In this document: one piece after another, positions 19,062 through 29,890 of the stretch
Layout: every line of letters begins with the position of its first letter
How positions within the stretch are numbered: the first letter of the stretch is position 1
From: Eunapius fragilis
Lineage: Eukaryota; Porifera; Demospongiae; Spongillida; Spongillidae
Assembly: GCA_963681505.1 (NCBI GenBank)
Contig: OY811972.1
Coordinates: forward strand, 8,512,775 to 8,576,774
Direction: 5' to 3'
DNA: 64,000 bases
The notes under the pieces: generated by a model
What the model was told of the DNA's origin: nothing
Database searches by the model: none
What the model saw: the letters and a program-made list of their open reading frames with translations, nothing else
Translations under genes and position numbers: made by a program

Positions 19062-22000
19062 GGAGCTGAATTTCTTTCCAAGTTTAACTGCCAACTAGAT
19101 TTAGGGGCAGGAGTACTTGTAGTAGGAACTGAGGCATTGAGCATGGAGACGGATAAAAGGCGACCATCAGTTGGAGTATGTAATGTACAACTTATGGAGC
19201 ATGTGGAGGTTCCTGGGTCATCTCAAATGCGAATTCTCACTGCATGCAAAGGTGGCCTATTTGGTATACAGGGTTCTGTATTGTTAGAGCCCAATGCTGC
19301 ATTTATGGAACGTCATGGCTTGATGGTGGCTAGATCTGTCTCATGTGTGGGTAAAGGGTCTAATGAAGTACTTGTCCAGTTGCTTAATCCTTCTCCTTTC
19401 CCTGTGGTTCTACATAAGCAGGAGGTGGTAGGCACACTGTGTCCTTTGGAGGAACACAATAGCATGGCATGCTCAGCTGGAGTGGATGCCAATAACACTG
19501 GTGTTCAGAGCATTGTCAAGCAGTTGGTCGATAAGGTGGCAGACGGTGTTACAGACAATGAGAAGGATGAGTTAAAACAGCTGCTATTGAAGTATAGGGG
19601 TATTTTGTCACAATGTGAGGGTGATCTAGGGAGAACAGATTTAGTGTACCATCACATTGATACTGGGGATCATAAAGGAATAAAGCAGTCAGGTCGTAGG
19701 TTGCCTATTCATCAGAGGGAAGAAGTGAAAGAATTGTTGGATGACATGTTAGGAAGGAAGGTGATAGAACCCAGTCAGGGGTCATGGTCAGCCCCAGTAG
19801 TGTTAGTCAAAAAGAAGGATGGGTCCACACGATTTTGTGTGGACTTCAGACGCTTGAATGCTGTGACCAAGAAGGATGCACAACCACTACCTCGTATTGA
19901 CGAAACACTGGATGTCCTGGGGTCTGCACGGTGGTTCTCCTGCCTTGATCTTACAAGTGGATACTGGCAAGTGGAGGTGGCACCAGGAGACCGTGAGAAA
20001 ACGGCATTTGTTACTCCATATGGTCTATTTCAGTTCCGTGTCATGCCTTTTGGTCTAACAAATGCTCCTGCCACTTTTCAGCTTCTAATGGAGCGAGTAC
20101 TAGCAGGACTCCACTGGACAACATGTCTTATCTACCTGGATGATATTTTGATTTTCAGTGCAACAGTCCAACAACATTTCTCAAGGTTGCGTGAGATCTT
20201 TGACCGTCTGAAGCAGGCTGGTTTGAAAATAAAACCCAGTAAGTGTTTGTTGTTGCAAAAGAACATAAAATATTTAGGGCACGTTGTGTCAGAGCATGGT
20301 ATTAAAACTGATCCAGACAAAACAAGGTGTATTGCTGATTGGCCTACTCCATCCTGTCTGCAAGAATTGAAACAATTTTTGGGGTTAGCATCATATTATA
20401 GACGATTTGTCAAAAATTTTGCTGCTATAGTAGCCCCTTTAGTAAAGCTTACTGAAAAGGGTCATACATGGCATTGGTCATCTGATTGTGATGCTGCATT
20501 TTTCCTGGTGAAGGAATGTCTGGTAACAGCACCCATATTAGGCTACCCTGTGTTCAACCAGCCATTTATTGTAGACACAGATGCTAGTGGGGAGGGGCTT
20601 GGCGCTGTTCTTTCACAGTTTATTTCAGGTGGGGAACGTGTCATTGCTTTTGCAAGCAGGTCCCTGTCAAAAGCTGAAAGGAAGTACTGTGCTACAAGGC
20701 GTGAAATGCTAGCTTTAGTATGGGCAATCAAACATTTTCGTCCATATCTATATGGCAGGCGTTTTACAGTGCGGACAGACCATGCTTCTTTGCGGTGGTT
20801 GCAGAGTTTCCATGAACCAGAGGGTCAAATTGCTAGATGGCTGGAGTGCCTTTCTGAATATGATTTTGAGGTGGTTCATCGCCCTGGTACAAAGCATACT
20901 AATGCTGATGCCCTGTCTCGTATGCCTTGCCCTCAGTGTCAGTTATTGGTTCAACAGGTTGCTACAGTACCATCGGACATCTGGCTGCCATGTTGGACTC
21001 TGAAAGAACTTGCTGAAGAACAAAGACAGGACCCCAGCATTAGGCAAGTTATTCAATGGCTGGAAAATGAATGTATCCCCCCAGTTTTTCCAAAGCATCT
21101 GTCCTCACATACTCAAGCATTGTGGGCTCAGTCTCATTATCTGGTTCTGCACAATGGGGTGTTGTATCGGCAGTGGGAAGATGTTCCTTGCAAGGGGCTT
21201 CATAGAAGGTTGCAGTTAGTTCTCCCTCCTAATTTGGTCCCAGTGTTATTAGAAGCTTTGCATAGTTCTATTAGGGGAGGTCATTTTGGAACTAATAAGA
21301 CCCTTGCAAAGGTGCGCGAACGTTTTTACTGGGTAGGGCAACGCAAAGATGTAGCTGCTTGGTGTTCTGGTTGTCTGTCCTGTGCATCTAGGAAGCCTCC
21401 ACCTGCTAAATCACGTGCACCCCTGCAGCTTGATCCTGTAGAACGACCACTGCAACGTGTGGCGATGGATATCATGGGGCCTTTACCTGAAACCCCGAGA
21501 GGCAACAAATATGTTCTTGTTATTGCTGATTATTTTACTAAATGGACGGAAGCCTACCCAATACCTAACATGGAGGCAATAACGGTAGCTAAATGTTTGG
21601 TGAACGAATTTATTTGTCGTTTTGGTGTGCCTGAACAATTGCACTCAGACCAAGGTAGAAATTTTGAAAGTAAGGTCATTAAGAACATATGTGACCTTCT
21701 TCAAATTCGAAAAACTCGCACATCTGCATATCACCCTCAATCGGATGGCTTAGTCGAACGATTTAACAGAACTCTGTTAAATTTGTTGAGCACTGCTGTT
21801 GGTGATGCGGAACGTGATTGGGATGTTCACTTGCCATTATTGATGTTCGCGTATCGTACATCTGTGCATGAGACCAATGGAGTAACACCTTTTGAGATGA
21901 TGTTTGGGAGGGAGGTGGTATTGCCGGAGCATTTAATGTTTAATCTACCAGTTAGTATTGAGCAGGTCCCACAGGAAAGTGTCGAATATGTGGACCATCT

Positions 22001-22712
22001 GAAGAAAAGGTTCCAGCTGGTGTATCAGTATGTCAGACAGCATGCACAGAAAGGCATGCAGCGTCAGAAGACTGGGTACGATCAGAAAGAGAATACACCG
22101 TGTGTCTTTCAGAGGGGGGATCATGTATGGCTCTACACCCCTGCTGTTCCAAGAGGAAAGTCTCCCAAATTTCATCGACCATGGCAAGGACCGTATGAAA
22201 TATTGCGCAAAAAGGGAGAAGTCACATACGATATCCGACGACTGGCACATCCACGAAAAAGATTAATAGTGCATTACAATCGATTGAAACCGTTTTTGCA
22301 GGCAACACCTCATGGAGAACAGGAGTCAAGAGAGGAGGATGAGATGGCAACACCACGGGATGAACAGGAATCAGACGAGGAGGAGGAGATTAAGAAAGAG
22401 CCGCAGGGTTCACAGGCTGATTCACAGGATGAGCAATATTTATACGTGGAAACTAGGAGGCCAGAGCAGAGGCCAGCAGTAGAGGAACACGTACCCCCGC
22501 CTCTACTTATAGCCCCCGCACCCCCACAGCCACCACAGCCGCCTGCTGAGCCAGAACTACCTGAACCTGGAGAACGGTTGCGTCGTTCAACTCGGAACAG
22601 ACATCCTCCAGATTGGTATGGGCAGGTAGTTGTTCATTCTGTACTCACCTATACAAACTGTGAGGACACAGTTTCATTGGATAGGGAGCTGTGTAACGAT
22701 GACAACGGCTGA
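19053..22712 (+). CDS. gypsy Pol (RT, RNase H, integrase)
   Basis: A long open frame of about 1219 codons. Domain order: reverse transcriptase (YLDDILIF at about residue 361), RNase H (DTDASGEGLGAVLSQ near 508, later RTDHASLRWL), integrase zinc finger (H..H..C..C in HFGTNKTL, WCSGCLSCASRK, about 737-780) and the DDE core (MDIMGPLPETPRGNKY, HSDQGRNFES, YHPQSDGLVERFNRTL). The GPY/F-like module FHRPWQGPYEILRK follows. A Pro/Glu-rich tail (PPQPPQPPAEPELPEPGERL) runs into the 3' LTR, where the TGA lies. The true start is not the first ATG: this frame was fused to Gag-protease before a one-base loss. All enzymatic motifs look intact. There is no chromodomain. Confidence 0.93.
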   Translation: MLSGAEFLSKFNCQLDLGAGVLVVGTEALSMETDKRRPSVGVCNVQLMEHVEVPGSSQMRILTACKGGLFGIQGSVLLEPNAAFMERHGLMVARSVSCVGKGSNEVLVQLLNPSPFPVVLHKQEVVGTLCPLEEHNSMACSAGVDANNTGVQSIVKQLVDKVADGVTDNEKDELKQLLLKYRGILSQCEGDLGRTDLVYHHIDTGDHKGIKQSGRRLPIHQREEVKELLDDMLGRKVIEPSQGSWSAPVVLVKKKDGSTRFCVDFRRLNAVTKKDAQPLPRIDETLDVLGSARWFSCLDLTSGYWQVEVAPGDREKTAFVTPYGLFQFRVMPFGLTNAPATFQLLMERVLAGLHWTTCLIYLDDILIFSATVQQHFSRLREIFDRLKQAGLKIKPSKCLLLQKNIKYLGHVVSEHGIKTDPDKTRCIADWPTPSCLQELKQFLGLASYYRRFVKNFAAIVAPLVKLTEKGHTWHWSSDCDAAFFLVKECLVTAPILGYPVFNQPFIVDTDASGEGLGAVLSQFISGGERVIAFASRSLSKAERKYCATRREMLALVWAIKHFRPYLYGRRFTVRTDHASLRWLQSFHEPEGQIARWLECLSEYDFEVVHRPGTKHTNADALSRMPCPQCQLLVQQVATVPSDIWLPCWTLKELAEEQRQDPSIRQVIQWLENECIPPVFPKHLSSHTQALWAQSHYLVLHNGVLYRQWEDVPCKGLHRRLQLVLPPNLVPVLLEALHSSIRGGHFGTNKTLAKVRERFYWVGQRKDVAAWCSGCLSCASRKPPPAKSRAPLQLDPVERPLQRVAMDIMGPLPETPRGNKYVLVIADYFTKWTEAYPIPNMEAITVAKCLVNEFICRFGVPEQLHSDQGRNFESKVIKNICDLLQIRKTRTSAYHPQSDGLVERFNRTLLNLLSTAVGDAERDWDVHLPLLMFAYRTSVHETNGVTPFEMMFGREVVLPEHLMFNLPVSIEQVPQESVEYVDHLKKRFQLVYQYVRQHAQKGMQRQKTGYDQKENTPCVFQRGDHVWLYTPAVPRGKSPKFHRPWQGPYEILRKKGEVTYDIRRLAHPRKRLIVHYNRLKPFLQATPHGEQESREEDEMATPRDEQESDEEEEIKKEPQGSQADSQDEQYLYVETRRPEQRPAVEEHVPPPLLIAPAPPQPPQPPAEPELPEPGERLRRSTRNRHPPDWYGQVVVHSVLTYTNCEDTVSLDRELCNDDNG

Positions 22713-22901
22713 ACTCTGCTAGCGACAGCCTGACGGCAGAACTTTCGAGAACTATAGTGCCGTGTGCATTAGTGAACAATGGTTGGTTGTAAGTAGAACA
22801 GTATATAATCGTGTGTATTGTATGCGTGTGGGTGTTCTGCGCTATTATCAAGTTTATAGTCTGTTTGAGACTGAGGTTGCGCTATGCGGGGTTGCGCTAC
22901 A
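22692..22901 (+). repeat. gypsy 3' LTR
   Basis: 210 bp, near-identical to the 5' LTR. A purine stretch (ggatagggagctg) directly upstream is the likely polypurine tract. The pol stop codon falls inside it. Confidence 0.95.
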
Positions 22902-22905
22902 CATC

Positions 22906-23215
22906 ATTATGGGATGTGAGATAACAGGAGAGGACCCAAAGGGCCCCCCTGCCAAACTCCTTGTTCTGTCACAAGGCAAGGGGAGATGTTGTCCATTTCA
23001 TAGAAGTCCATTGCACACTCCTCCAGAAGACCTCATTAAAGGCATTTCTAAGGTCAACATCGCAGGCAACCAAATCATCATCCTCCCAATGTTCTGAAAT
23101 ACAGCGATGCAGACCATGTACCAACTTTTCAGCCCCAGCTAGACAAGCCACACCAAGCTGGAAAGGCAGATGCTTTGACTCCAGAAATGATGCAAAGACA
23201 TTTTCCTGTTAATCT
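22906..23215 (-). pseudogene. non-LTR reverse transcriptase fragment
   Basis: On the minus strand this encodes GVACLAGAEKLVHGLHRCIS, EHWEDDDLVACDVDLRNAF and, just before the gypsy LTR, EQGVWQGGPLGPLLLS. The last matches the GVQQGDPLGPLL box of the related copy at 25.4-27.2 kb. VDLRNAF contains a catalytic Asp of the palm. The frame breaks between the blocks and the downstream half is absent. The gypsy element inserted at the end of this fragment. Confidence 0.75.
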
Positions 23216-25447
23216 TCTCAGAGAGCCTCTCCAACAGCAATCGGACATATGTCCTGGGGAGACCCCTCTTCACTTTTAATCAAGGCAGTGAGTGAGCCAC
23301 CAGCAAGAAACTTGGCTACCCCGATTGGGGCTCTGCTAAGATGTTAACAATGGCCTTGTAAGAAGAACAGATAGAGATAGGAAGATGGACTTCAGCTGCT
23401 TCAATTATAAGTGCTGTATTCGCAGACCTGAGGGGCCAACAAGGACTATCTCTATAAAATTAACAAAGGACAGACATGGTGGAAGCAGCTCGAAACAAAT
23501 GATCAACCTTAATAATTGAGGAACATTATTGCTAATTATTATTGCTAATTGCTGCATACAAATTTATGTATGATAATAGCTGATATATAATAGCTGATAA
23601 TAGCTGGTGGTGTTCAATTAATGTCATGTAATACCCTGCATGTTGAGGAGAATTACAAAAAGGAAGATAATTCCCTGCCTGTGAAATTATTAAACTGTCT
23701 TCTCCATTTTACATGTACAGGGTGGTGTGTTATGCTGTGCAGGCTGTGTTCACAAAATTGTGGGGCACGGTTTTATGTGAGGTCTAAATGTACATATGCC
23801 CACTCCAATTATCCTATGCACACCTAACATGTACCATATAATCAGCTCTGTTTGCAAATTACATCCTACAGTGTACATGTATTCAGCTGCATTCAAATAA
23901 TTAGACTGTATTCACACATTGTTTTATTGGGCTGTACTAACCAAATGGCTGTTCTAAGTAAACTTAATAATCAATCATAACTATTCAGGTCAGTGGCGAG
24001 AGTTCTGGCATTTATACCAAGCCTAGCCCGCTATAGAACATGTACATACACTTGAGCATTGTCATTGGGCCAATCAGCTCAACTATTGCATTCACCAATT
24101 GTGTACAACAGTAGAGATGAGTTCTGGTATTACATGGCTCACACATTGTGACAATTTGCATATCCTACATTATGCCCCATTCATAGTGACGTTAGGCTAG
24201 GTGTTTGTGTTCAACTATTATGTATTCACCAATTGATCATAATTTAACACATAATCATCTGGCCTGCATCAACTATGCATGAGCGCAATACGAACATTAT
24301 GTACGGGGTGGGTGGGGGGGTGGGGGAGTGGGGGGGTGGGGGGAACTCATCTCATCTACAACTCATTGAAATGAGGACATCAATTGTGAACAGTTATTAA
24401 AGTTTATATGTAGGGGAGACCAAGGCGGGGAAGTTACTAGGCATGATAATTAACCCAAATTTATATACTATACTCAATGGCACATGGGACGGTTCTGATT
24501 TTTTGTAGTTCAGTGCAGCGTATTGCTACATGTACCTACATTTCATGTATACATTATATATTTTTATCACTCTCTTTTGCTAAGATATAAAATCTGTGAC
24601 AACCAACCCATGTGATAACCAAGGCTAAGTAGGTGAAGGCACCCAGCCCCTAAGCTCCCCAGCTACATGCTTCTGTACTCGTGTCCCCCCAACGCATCTA
24701 CATGTAGTTGACTGATTGGCGATAATAGGGGGCCAGGGCGAGAGCCCCCCCTGAGCTGTGAACCCTGCAATCCCGACCTGATGACCGTGGGGAGCTCCCG
24801 TGAGTGACGCTGGTCACCAGCTGGGAGTCCCTGAGGCCAAGCCATGCATGGCTTGTTAGGTCATGTGGGGGGAGAGTCGGGAAGACAGGCACCAGATGGT
24901 GGCGCAGGACACGACTGGGTGACCTGCATACTAGTTTTTACAATAATGAGCAATACATACAGTACACAGGCTTGCTTGTAGGCACATAAACCCAAATACA
25001 TGTACCTATTCCATTCTAGCAAACAAATATCATTTTATGGAACGTGTCATGACAGGAATGGTGGTCACAACAGGGCATGGGGTTAGTTGTCACAATCTAC
25101 CAAGTGCCGGATGTCTTTTAATGAAGAAATAGAAATTATTTCACGAGGAAGAGGAAGAGGAAAGGGAACTGAGGAAACCACCGTAAAAACAAAGAAAGTT
25201 TTTATAGGGATGATCTAAGATACAAGTGTCTCAACGGTGTCAATTAACATGTAATTGTTGTGCCTACTTACATGTGTCATGATGTTTTGGAACTAATATG
25301 ATAACAGTATAAATGGGAGAGAGAAAAAAAAAAAAGTACAGGACTTTCTGCCAATTTTTAAATATTAATTTTATAGTATTATATGAACGTGTAAGTACAT
25401 ATTCAAAATAATAAAACGTAACTAATAATGGATTATTATGTAACACA
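23216..25447. other. gene-poor stretch with a G-rich tract
   Basis: No gene supported. At 24300-24350 there is a dense run of G-triplets able to form a G-quadruplex. At about 24630-24940 a GC-rich island (agggggccagggcgagagcc and similar) stands out from the AT-rich surroundings and may be 5' debris of the neighbouring non-LTR element. Short CACAATTG/CAATTGTG words begin to appear near 23900-24250. Confidence 0.5.
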
Positions 25448-27250
25448 CTAACAGGTGTCTTGAAAGGACATTGGACGGGACAGCAGAGCTCGAACATTTG
25501 CCCTCACCAGGGTCAAGTTGAGTCTCCCGTACAAACTGGAGGTAGCCTGGGACTTCGAGATATTGTAGCGTGTAGCAAGACGAGAAGCCAATCGTGCCAG
25601 GTGCTGCCTAGCTTCTGTACCCCAACACCCATAGCTCTCCACAGCTAGTGGGACACACTTCCCCCCCAAGCTCAGAGCATTTCACAGCTGTTCAGCTGCC
25701 AAGGCTGCTGACCCTGCCGTCACACTCGCTTCAGTAAAGGTACTTGGGTTAAGCGGCGATGTGACGATAATGTCAAATGCAGCTGGCTTGCCTAACATCC
25801 AGTTAGGGACCAGAACATCAGCAGGTCATGTACGACGTTGGTCATGTCCAAGACCACTCCCTGCTTCAACACGGGCACCAATGCAGGCTCGCCTGCAAGA
25901 CTCCAGAAACACATCTCAAAGCCTGTTGTGGCAGGAGACTACATCACCCCTGTACTTGCATGTTAATGCATGATGACCTAAGGGGTCCAGACAGTGTGAG
26001 GAACAGAATGGACAGTTGGCACCTTGAGAGGAATCAATACCTAACCACCACTTTATACCAGCTTGAAACTCTGATGGGTCAAGGTGGAGATTTGAGCCCT
26101 GGAGCTGGAACAACCTGGAGCCATGCAGAAGCATGGGGAGAAGAGGCAGATAGAAGTCGTGCTCAATTAGGTAGAGATAGAGATTGGAAGAGCAGCCTGA
26201 ATTGATGATCTTCAAGTCTGCTGGACAGAACTTTTTGGTGGCCTGGTGATTCCAAAACTGCTTCCATTGAAACAGCGTCAGCAACTGGAACAAAGGAGTT
26301 GTAAAGTTGTAGGGATTGTAACAAGTGGTGATTGGTTGGTGTTAGAACCACTGTCAGAGGCTGTGAGGGATGCAATATAGGCAGCTGAAGAGTGGCGTGA
26401 TAGGCCACACAGTCCAAGGCCACCTCTACTTAGGCTAAGTTGGGCCTGTTGCCAAGTGTGGTCTGGGGTGTCTACAGAGGTGCACTCTGTGAAGCACTGG
26501 CGAACAGATACAATCTCAAAGCATTAGCCACTAATGAAGAAGGAGTTGATCTTGACAAGTGCACCAATTTGCAAACACCACCACACTGACGCAACAACAG
26601 CAGGGCAACTTGAGGGTCTGCTGAGCCAACCTCACTCAGTTGAGTCAGTAACTTCATTAAAGCACTTGCACGTTTTTGTGCCACTATTTTAGCACAGAAT
26701 ATGAGGTCTCCTATTGGCGCACCAAGAATTTCAAGATGAGGAACATTGGATCTCTTCATTTCAATTGGGAAACTACTGAGATCTCCTCTGCTAAACACCT
26801 CAGATTAATTTTGTTGGGTTAACAAGGAGGCCTAGTGATGGGCCCAATTCCTGAATGATGGAGAGGGCTTTCTCTACTGCTAACCGTGGACCAGCAATAA
26901 CACCATCATCCAGGTACCATGCATGAAACAATCGCTCACAGCACACACTGTCAGCAGCGATAGCAGACACCACCTTCTGCAGCACCAGGCAAGATAGTAA
27001 TGGGCCTAGGGGGTCCCCTTGTTGCACACCAGCCTTTGAACTAACGGTTCCCATTGTGTGCCATAGTATCGGGTGCTGACCATAGCACCATGAAGCCCAG
27101 GGGTGGAAGGTGTACACTACACTCATCAAGTACAGCCTGGCGGGACACCAAGTTGAATGCGTTTCTCATATCAACTTTGAAAACTACAAAGTCCTCAGTG
27201 TTCATCCATACAGTTCCTCAAGCCGTGGACGACCTTTTCAGCCCCACCAC
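25448..27250 (-). pseudogene. non-LTR retrotransposon ORF2, degenerate
   Basis: On the minus strand, from 27250 downwards: GAEKVVHGLRNCMDEH; palm Asp in VDMRNAF; WASWCYGQHPILWHTMG; GVQQGDPLGPLLSCLVLQK; WYLDDGVIAGPRLAVEKALS (YLDD at about 26910); GLLVNPTK. Then come a thumb/linker (FSRGDLSSFPIEMKRSNVPH) and a long C-terminus with KWWLGIDSSQG, CPFCSSHCLDPLGHHALTCK and CRRACLGA-like sequences. The C/H-rich PLGHHALTC motif resembles the zinc-binding tail of this sponge/mollusc-type non-LTR family. At least four frameshifts separate the pieces. The 3' end near 25448 has no visible poly(A). Two other fragments of the family lie at 22906-23215 and 43289-44390. Confidence 0.85.
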
Positions 27251-28650
27251 ACACTGCCCCTCCCACACCACACACTGGCTACATATTGCAATGAGTTCAG
27301 TACAGCCTTGCACCACACATATCTCTCTCTGTCCTTGGGTGCGTGCCGTTTGTGGTGGTTCCAGTACTAGACTATATGAAGTGACGTTAACTTTTGCTGC
27401 AAGACTGATAATGAAGATGGAAGCTGTGAAGGTGGTAGTACGTTAGATGCAGCAGAGCTAGACAACAGTGATGATGGAAAGACAGGCTGCTGATGGGCCT
27501 CGGAAGGTGCATAAATACAGTTGGTTTAAAAAATAAACTACTATAGCCAAAGTGTGCGTAGATGATGTCCTTTTATTATGAAATAATCATCAATTTAATT
27601 GGTACTTTCAACATCACGGGATAATAAGAAATTGGGACAACCAGCCCTGGTCTCCCCTACAGTGTACTGTATGGTCACCAATTATAAATGAAAGATTATT
27701 CACTAATTGTGTACTGTGGTCATCACTTGTGTAAAGTGTGTGTTCACCAATTGTGGAATAGGCTGAGCCCACAATTAATGAGTCACTCTTGAACAATTGT
27801 GTTCACACTAAGTTGAACAATTGTGTTTATTACACAACTTAATAATTTGTGAACACAGTCTACATACATTGTATACTGCCCACAGTGTGTGAATAATTTA
27901 ATAACACAGTGTAATAATTAATAGTTGTATGCGACTAAAATATAATACATTACGTAGTTAATGTTACAAACTGCATGCATATATGTACATGATAAATTAA
28001 TGAAAGCTTTTGTGCTATGTTGTGTACAATTATTATCACACTGCGTTGAAATCACTTTATTTTTTGGCCCTATAGTAATAACAAAAGTAAAACATGTACA
28101 CAACACAAACTACATCGGCTATTAATAGAGCACATACAAATTAAATTAAAGACGAGGCCAAATGAAATTGTTCAATGGACCTTTGCCTATGCACAGGAGG
28201 CGAAAGTTATAGAATGGTGTTGTGAGTGGGAATGAAATGACCTGGTTCCTCGAAGGCAAAACACTGGATGTGTTCATGAATTGTAACGTGTGTGGGTTCA
28301 CCAAATATGGTACTGTTTACCATTTATAAATTTATAAACTGAGTATGTAATGCGATAATGTTCACTAATCACAAGGATATATACTACATGTACTAAATGT
28401 ATGAGAAAGGATGGCATTACATGTGTAGCTTGCACAAGGTGTCCATAGAGTTGAGTAGTAATGTTCACAAATTAATTATAAAATACTGTACACAACATGG
28501 ACACACAACATGGGACATGATCAGTCACAAGGTTTAATTAACTAGTCTAATAATTATACGAATTAGTGAACACAACCTGAATGTACAAATATAATAAAAT
28601 ATTATGTCTCTAGGCTGAACAAATGTGATTACATTATTAAAATAATAATA
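27251..28650. other. AT-rich spacer with degenerate CAATTGTG motif
   Basis: No gene. From about 27600 the sequence is rich in words such as caattgtg, gttcacca and attattaggctg, the same loose vocabulary that fills 31-36, 44-46, 53-55 and 60-61 kb. It looks like an old, eroded tandem or dispersed repeat. Confidence 0.5.
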
Positions 28651-28652
28651 TA

Positions 28653-28958
28653 CAGGGTGATTGAAAAGTCGTGCAAAGTCTTTGCATTGGTATAACTCCA
28701 GAACTGAACAATGATAACATTTGCTGTTTAAACCAAAATATACACTAATGACCAGCTTAAAGTTATTGGTGAGCAGTTATTAAAAATCATTGCTCAATTT
28801 ATTAAGATCTTGACAATGCTTTGATCAACATTCAACACCACCCAGCTGGGTTGTGTTGAATGTTGATCAAACAACTGAGTAATAATTTTTAATACCTAGT
28901 CATCAATAACTATATATAAACCAATTCAAAGATTTTACACGACTTTTCAATCACCCTG
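28653..28958. mobile_element. mariner-like MITE, copy 1
   Basis: Starts cagggtgattgaaaagtcgt and ends with the complement (..gacttttcaatcaccctg), flanked by TA on both sides. It is 306 bp and fold-back over much of its length. TA target duplication and CAGGG.. ends suit Tc1/mariner-type MITEs. It is uninterrupted at cagcttaaagttattgg (about 28755), the site where copy 2 carries another element. Confidence 0.85.
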
Positions 28959-29097
28959 TATAATTTGTTTTATAGCCTTAAAAAACAGAAGTACCATTTA
29001 CATATACACTGTAATTGTGTCTCATGATGTTTATAAATAGATCGGTAATTTTCATAAGCATATACTACTGTAGCTGAGTTCTACAGTGGATTACAAA

Positions 29098-29890
29098 CTC
29101 CACCCTACTATCACATTTACAGGAGAGTGCTCACCTAGTGAAATACATTTTTTGGATGTAACCATTTACAAAGGTACAAACTTCCAGAATAAACAAACTC
29201 TGGACACAAAGACGTACACAAAACCTACAAACAAACAAACGTATGTCCATAGTTCGTCCTTTCATCCCAAAGGAACGGGGAAAAGCATAGCGCTTGGTGA
29301 AGCACACAGAATCCTCCGCACCAACTCAGACGAAGGAAATTTCAGACAACAAATAATCAAACTCCAGAAAGCGCTTCTTGCTAGAGGGTACAAAGAGAAA
29401 GCCACTAAAACGCTACTTAAAAAGATATACTTCAAAGACAGAGAACGGGTTATACACAAACAAAACTTAAAAACAGACAAACAAGGAACTCCCGTTATGG
29501 CAATCACATACAAACACATGTACCTCTGGTCAGAGACGCCCTATGCAAACTTTGGGTGGATGTTAAGATAGACCCAGTCCTAAGTGGTCTGTTCCCAGCG
29601 CCACCACGCATAGCGCTTAAAAAGAACCGATCACTGAGAGATATATTGGTTAGAGCTAGACTTAAGAAAGAAACTCCACTGGGTTTCAACCCTCCATGTT
29701 GACGTCACCTAACAAATTTTGAAACCAGAACAATTTCAGACAAGAATGGACGCATTAATAAAGAACTAATCAAAAATGCGGGATTTCTCGAATTAAACTT
29801 CAGCTGCATAGACTTCACTTATTTCCATCTGCCTGAAGAAGGAGTAAAGTACTCCGAAACCGGTCGCAATACGGAAGAGATTTTTTGACT
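29098..29890 (+). pseudogene. Penelope-like RT C-terminus
   Basis: Reads HPTITFTGECSPSEIHFLDV, TIYKG, YTKPTNKQTYVHSSS, FHPKGTGKSIALGEAHRILR and KALLARGYKEKATKTLLKK. The FLDV..KPT..Y.H.SS.HP..I..GE..R..R block is typical of the last reverse transcriptase motifs and thumb of Penelope-like elements. In a second frame follows VRDALCKLWVDVKIDPVLSG then LFPAPPRIALKKNRSLRDIL. At least two frame changes and a stop after GFNPPC show it is dead. The catalytic YxDD region is missing because the copy is 5' truncated. No GIY-YIG domain was recognised. Confidence 0.75.

Larger units (their letters stand above)
10047..22901 (+). mobile_element. Ty3/gypsy LTR retrotransposon (outer nest level)
   Basis: Two 210-bp LTRs (10047-10256 and 22692-22901) start TGTAAC and end CTACA, differ by one base in my reading, and are flanked by catc (10043-10046 and 22902-22905). 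A tRNA-Leu-like primer site follows the 5' LTR. After removing the nested insertions the element is about 5.3 kb, normal for gypsy. Order of domains: Gag, two zinc knuckles, protease, reverse transcriptase, RNase H, integrase. Integrase after RNase H defines Ty3/gypsy rather than copia. Gag is split by the hAT/IS3EU insertion, has an in-frame TAG, and the Gag-Pol junction is shifted, so this copy is not autonomous although its LTRs look young. Confidence 0.95.

Noticed and set aside
25316..25337. A-rich tract near the end of the non-LTR element considered as its poly(A) tail
   Set aside because: The tract is on the plus strand about 110 bp beyond the minus-strand element's end; a tail would appear as T-rich on the plus strand.
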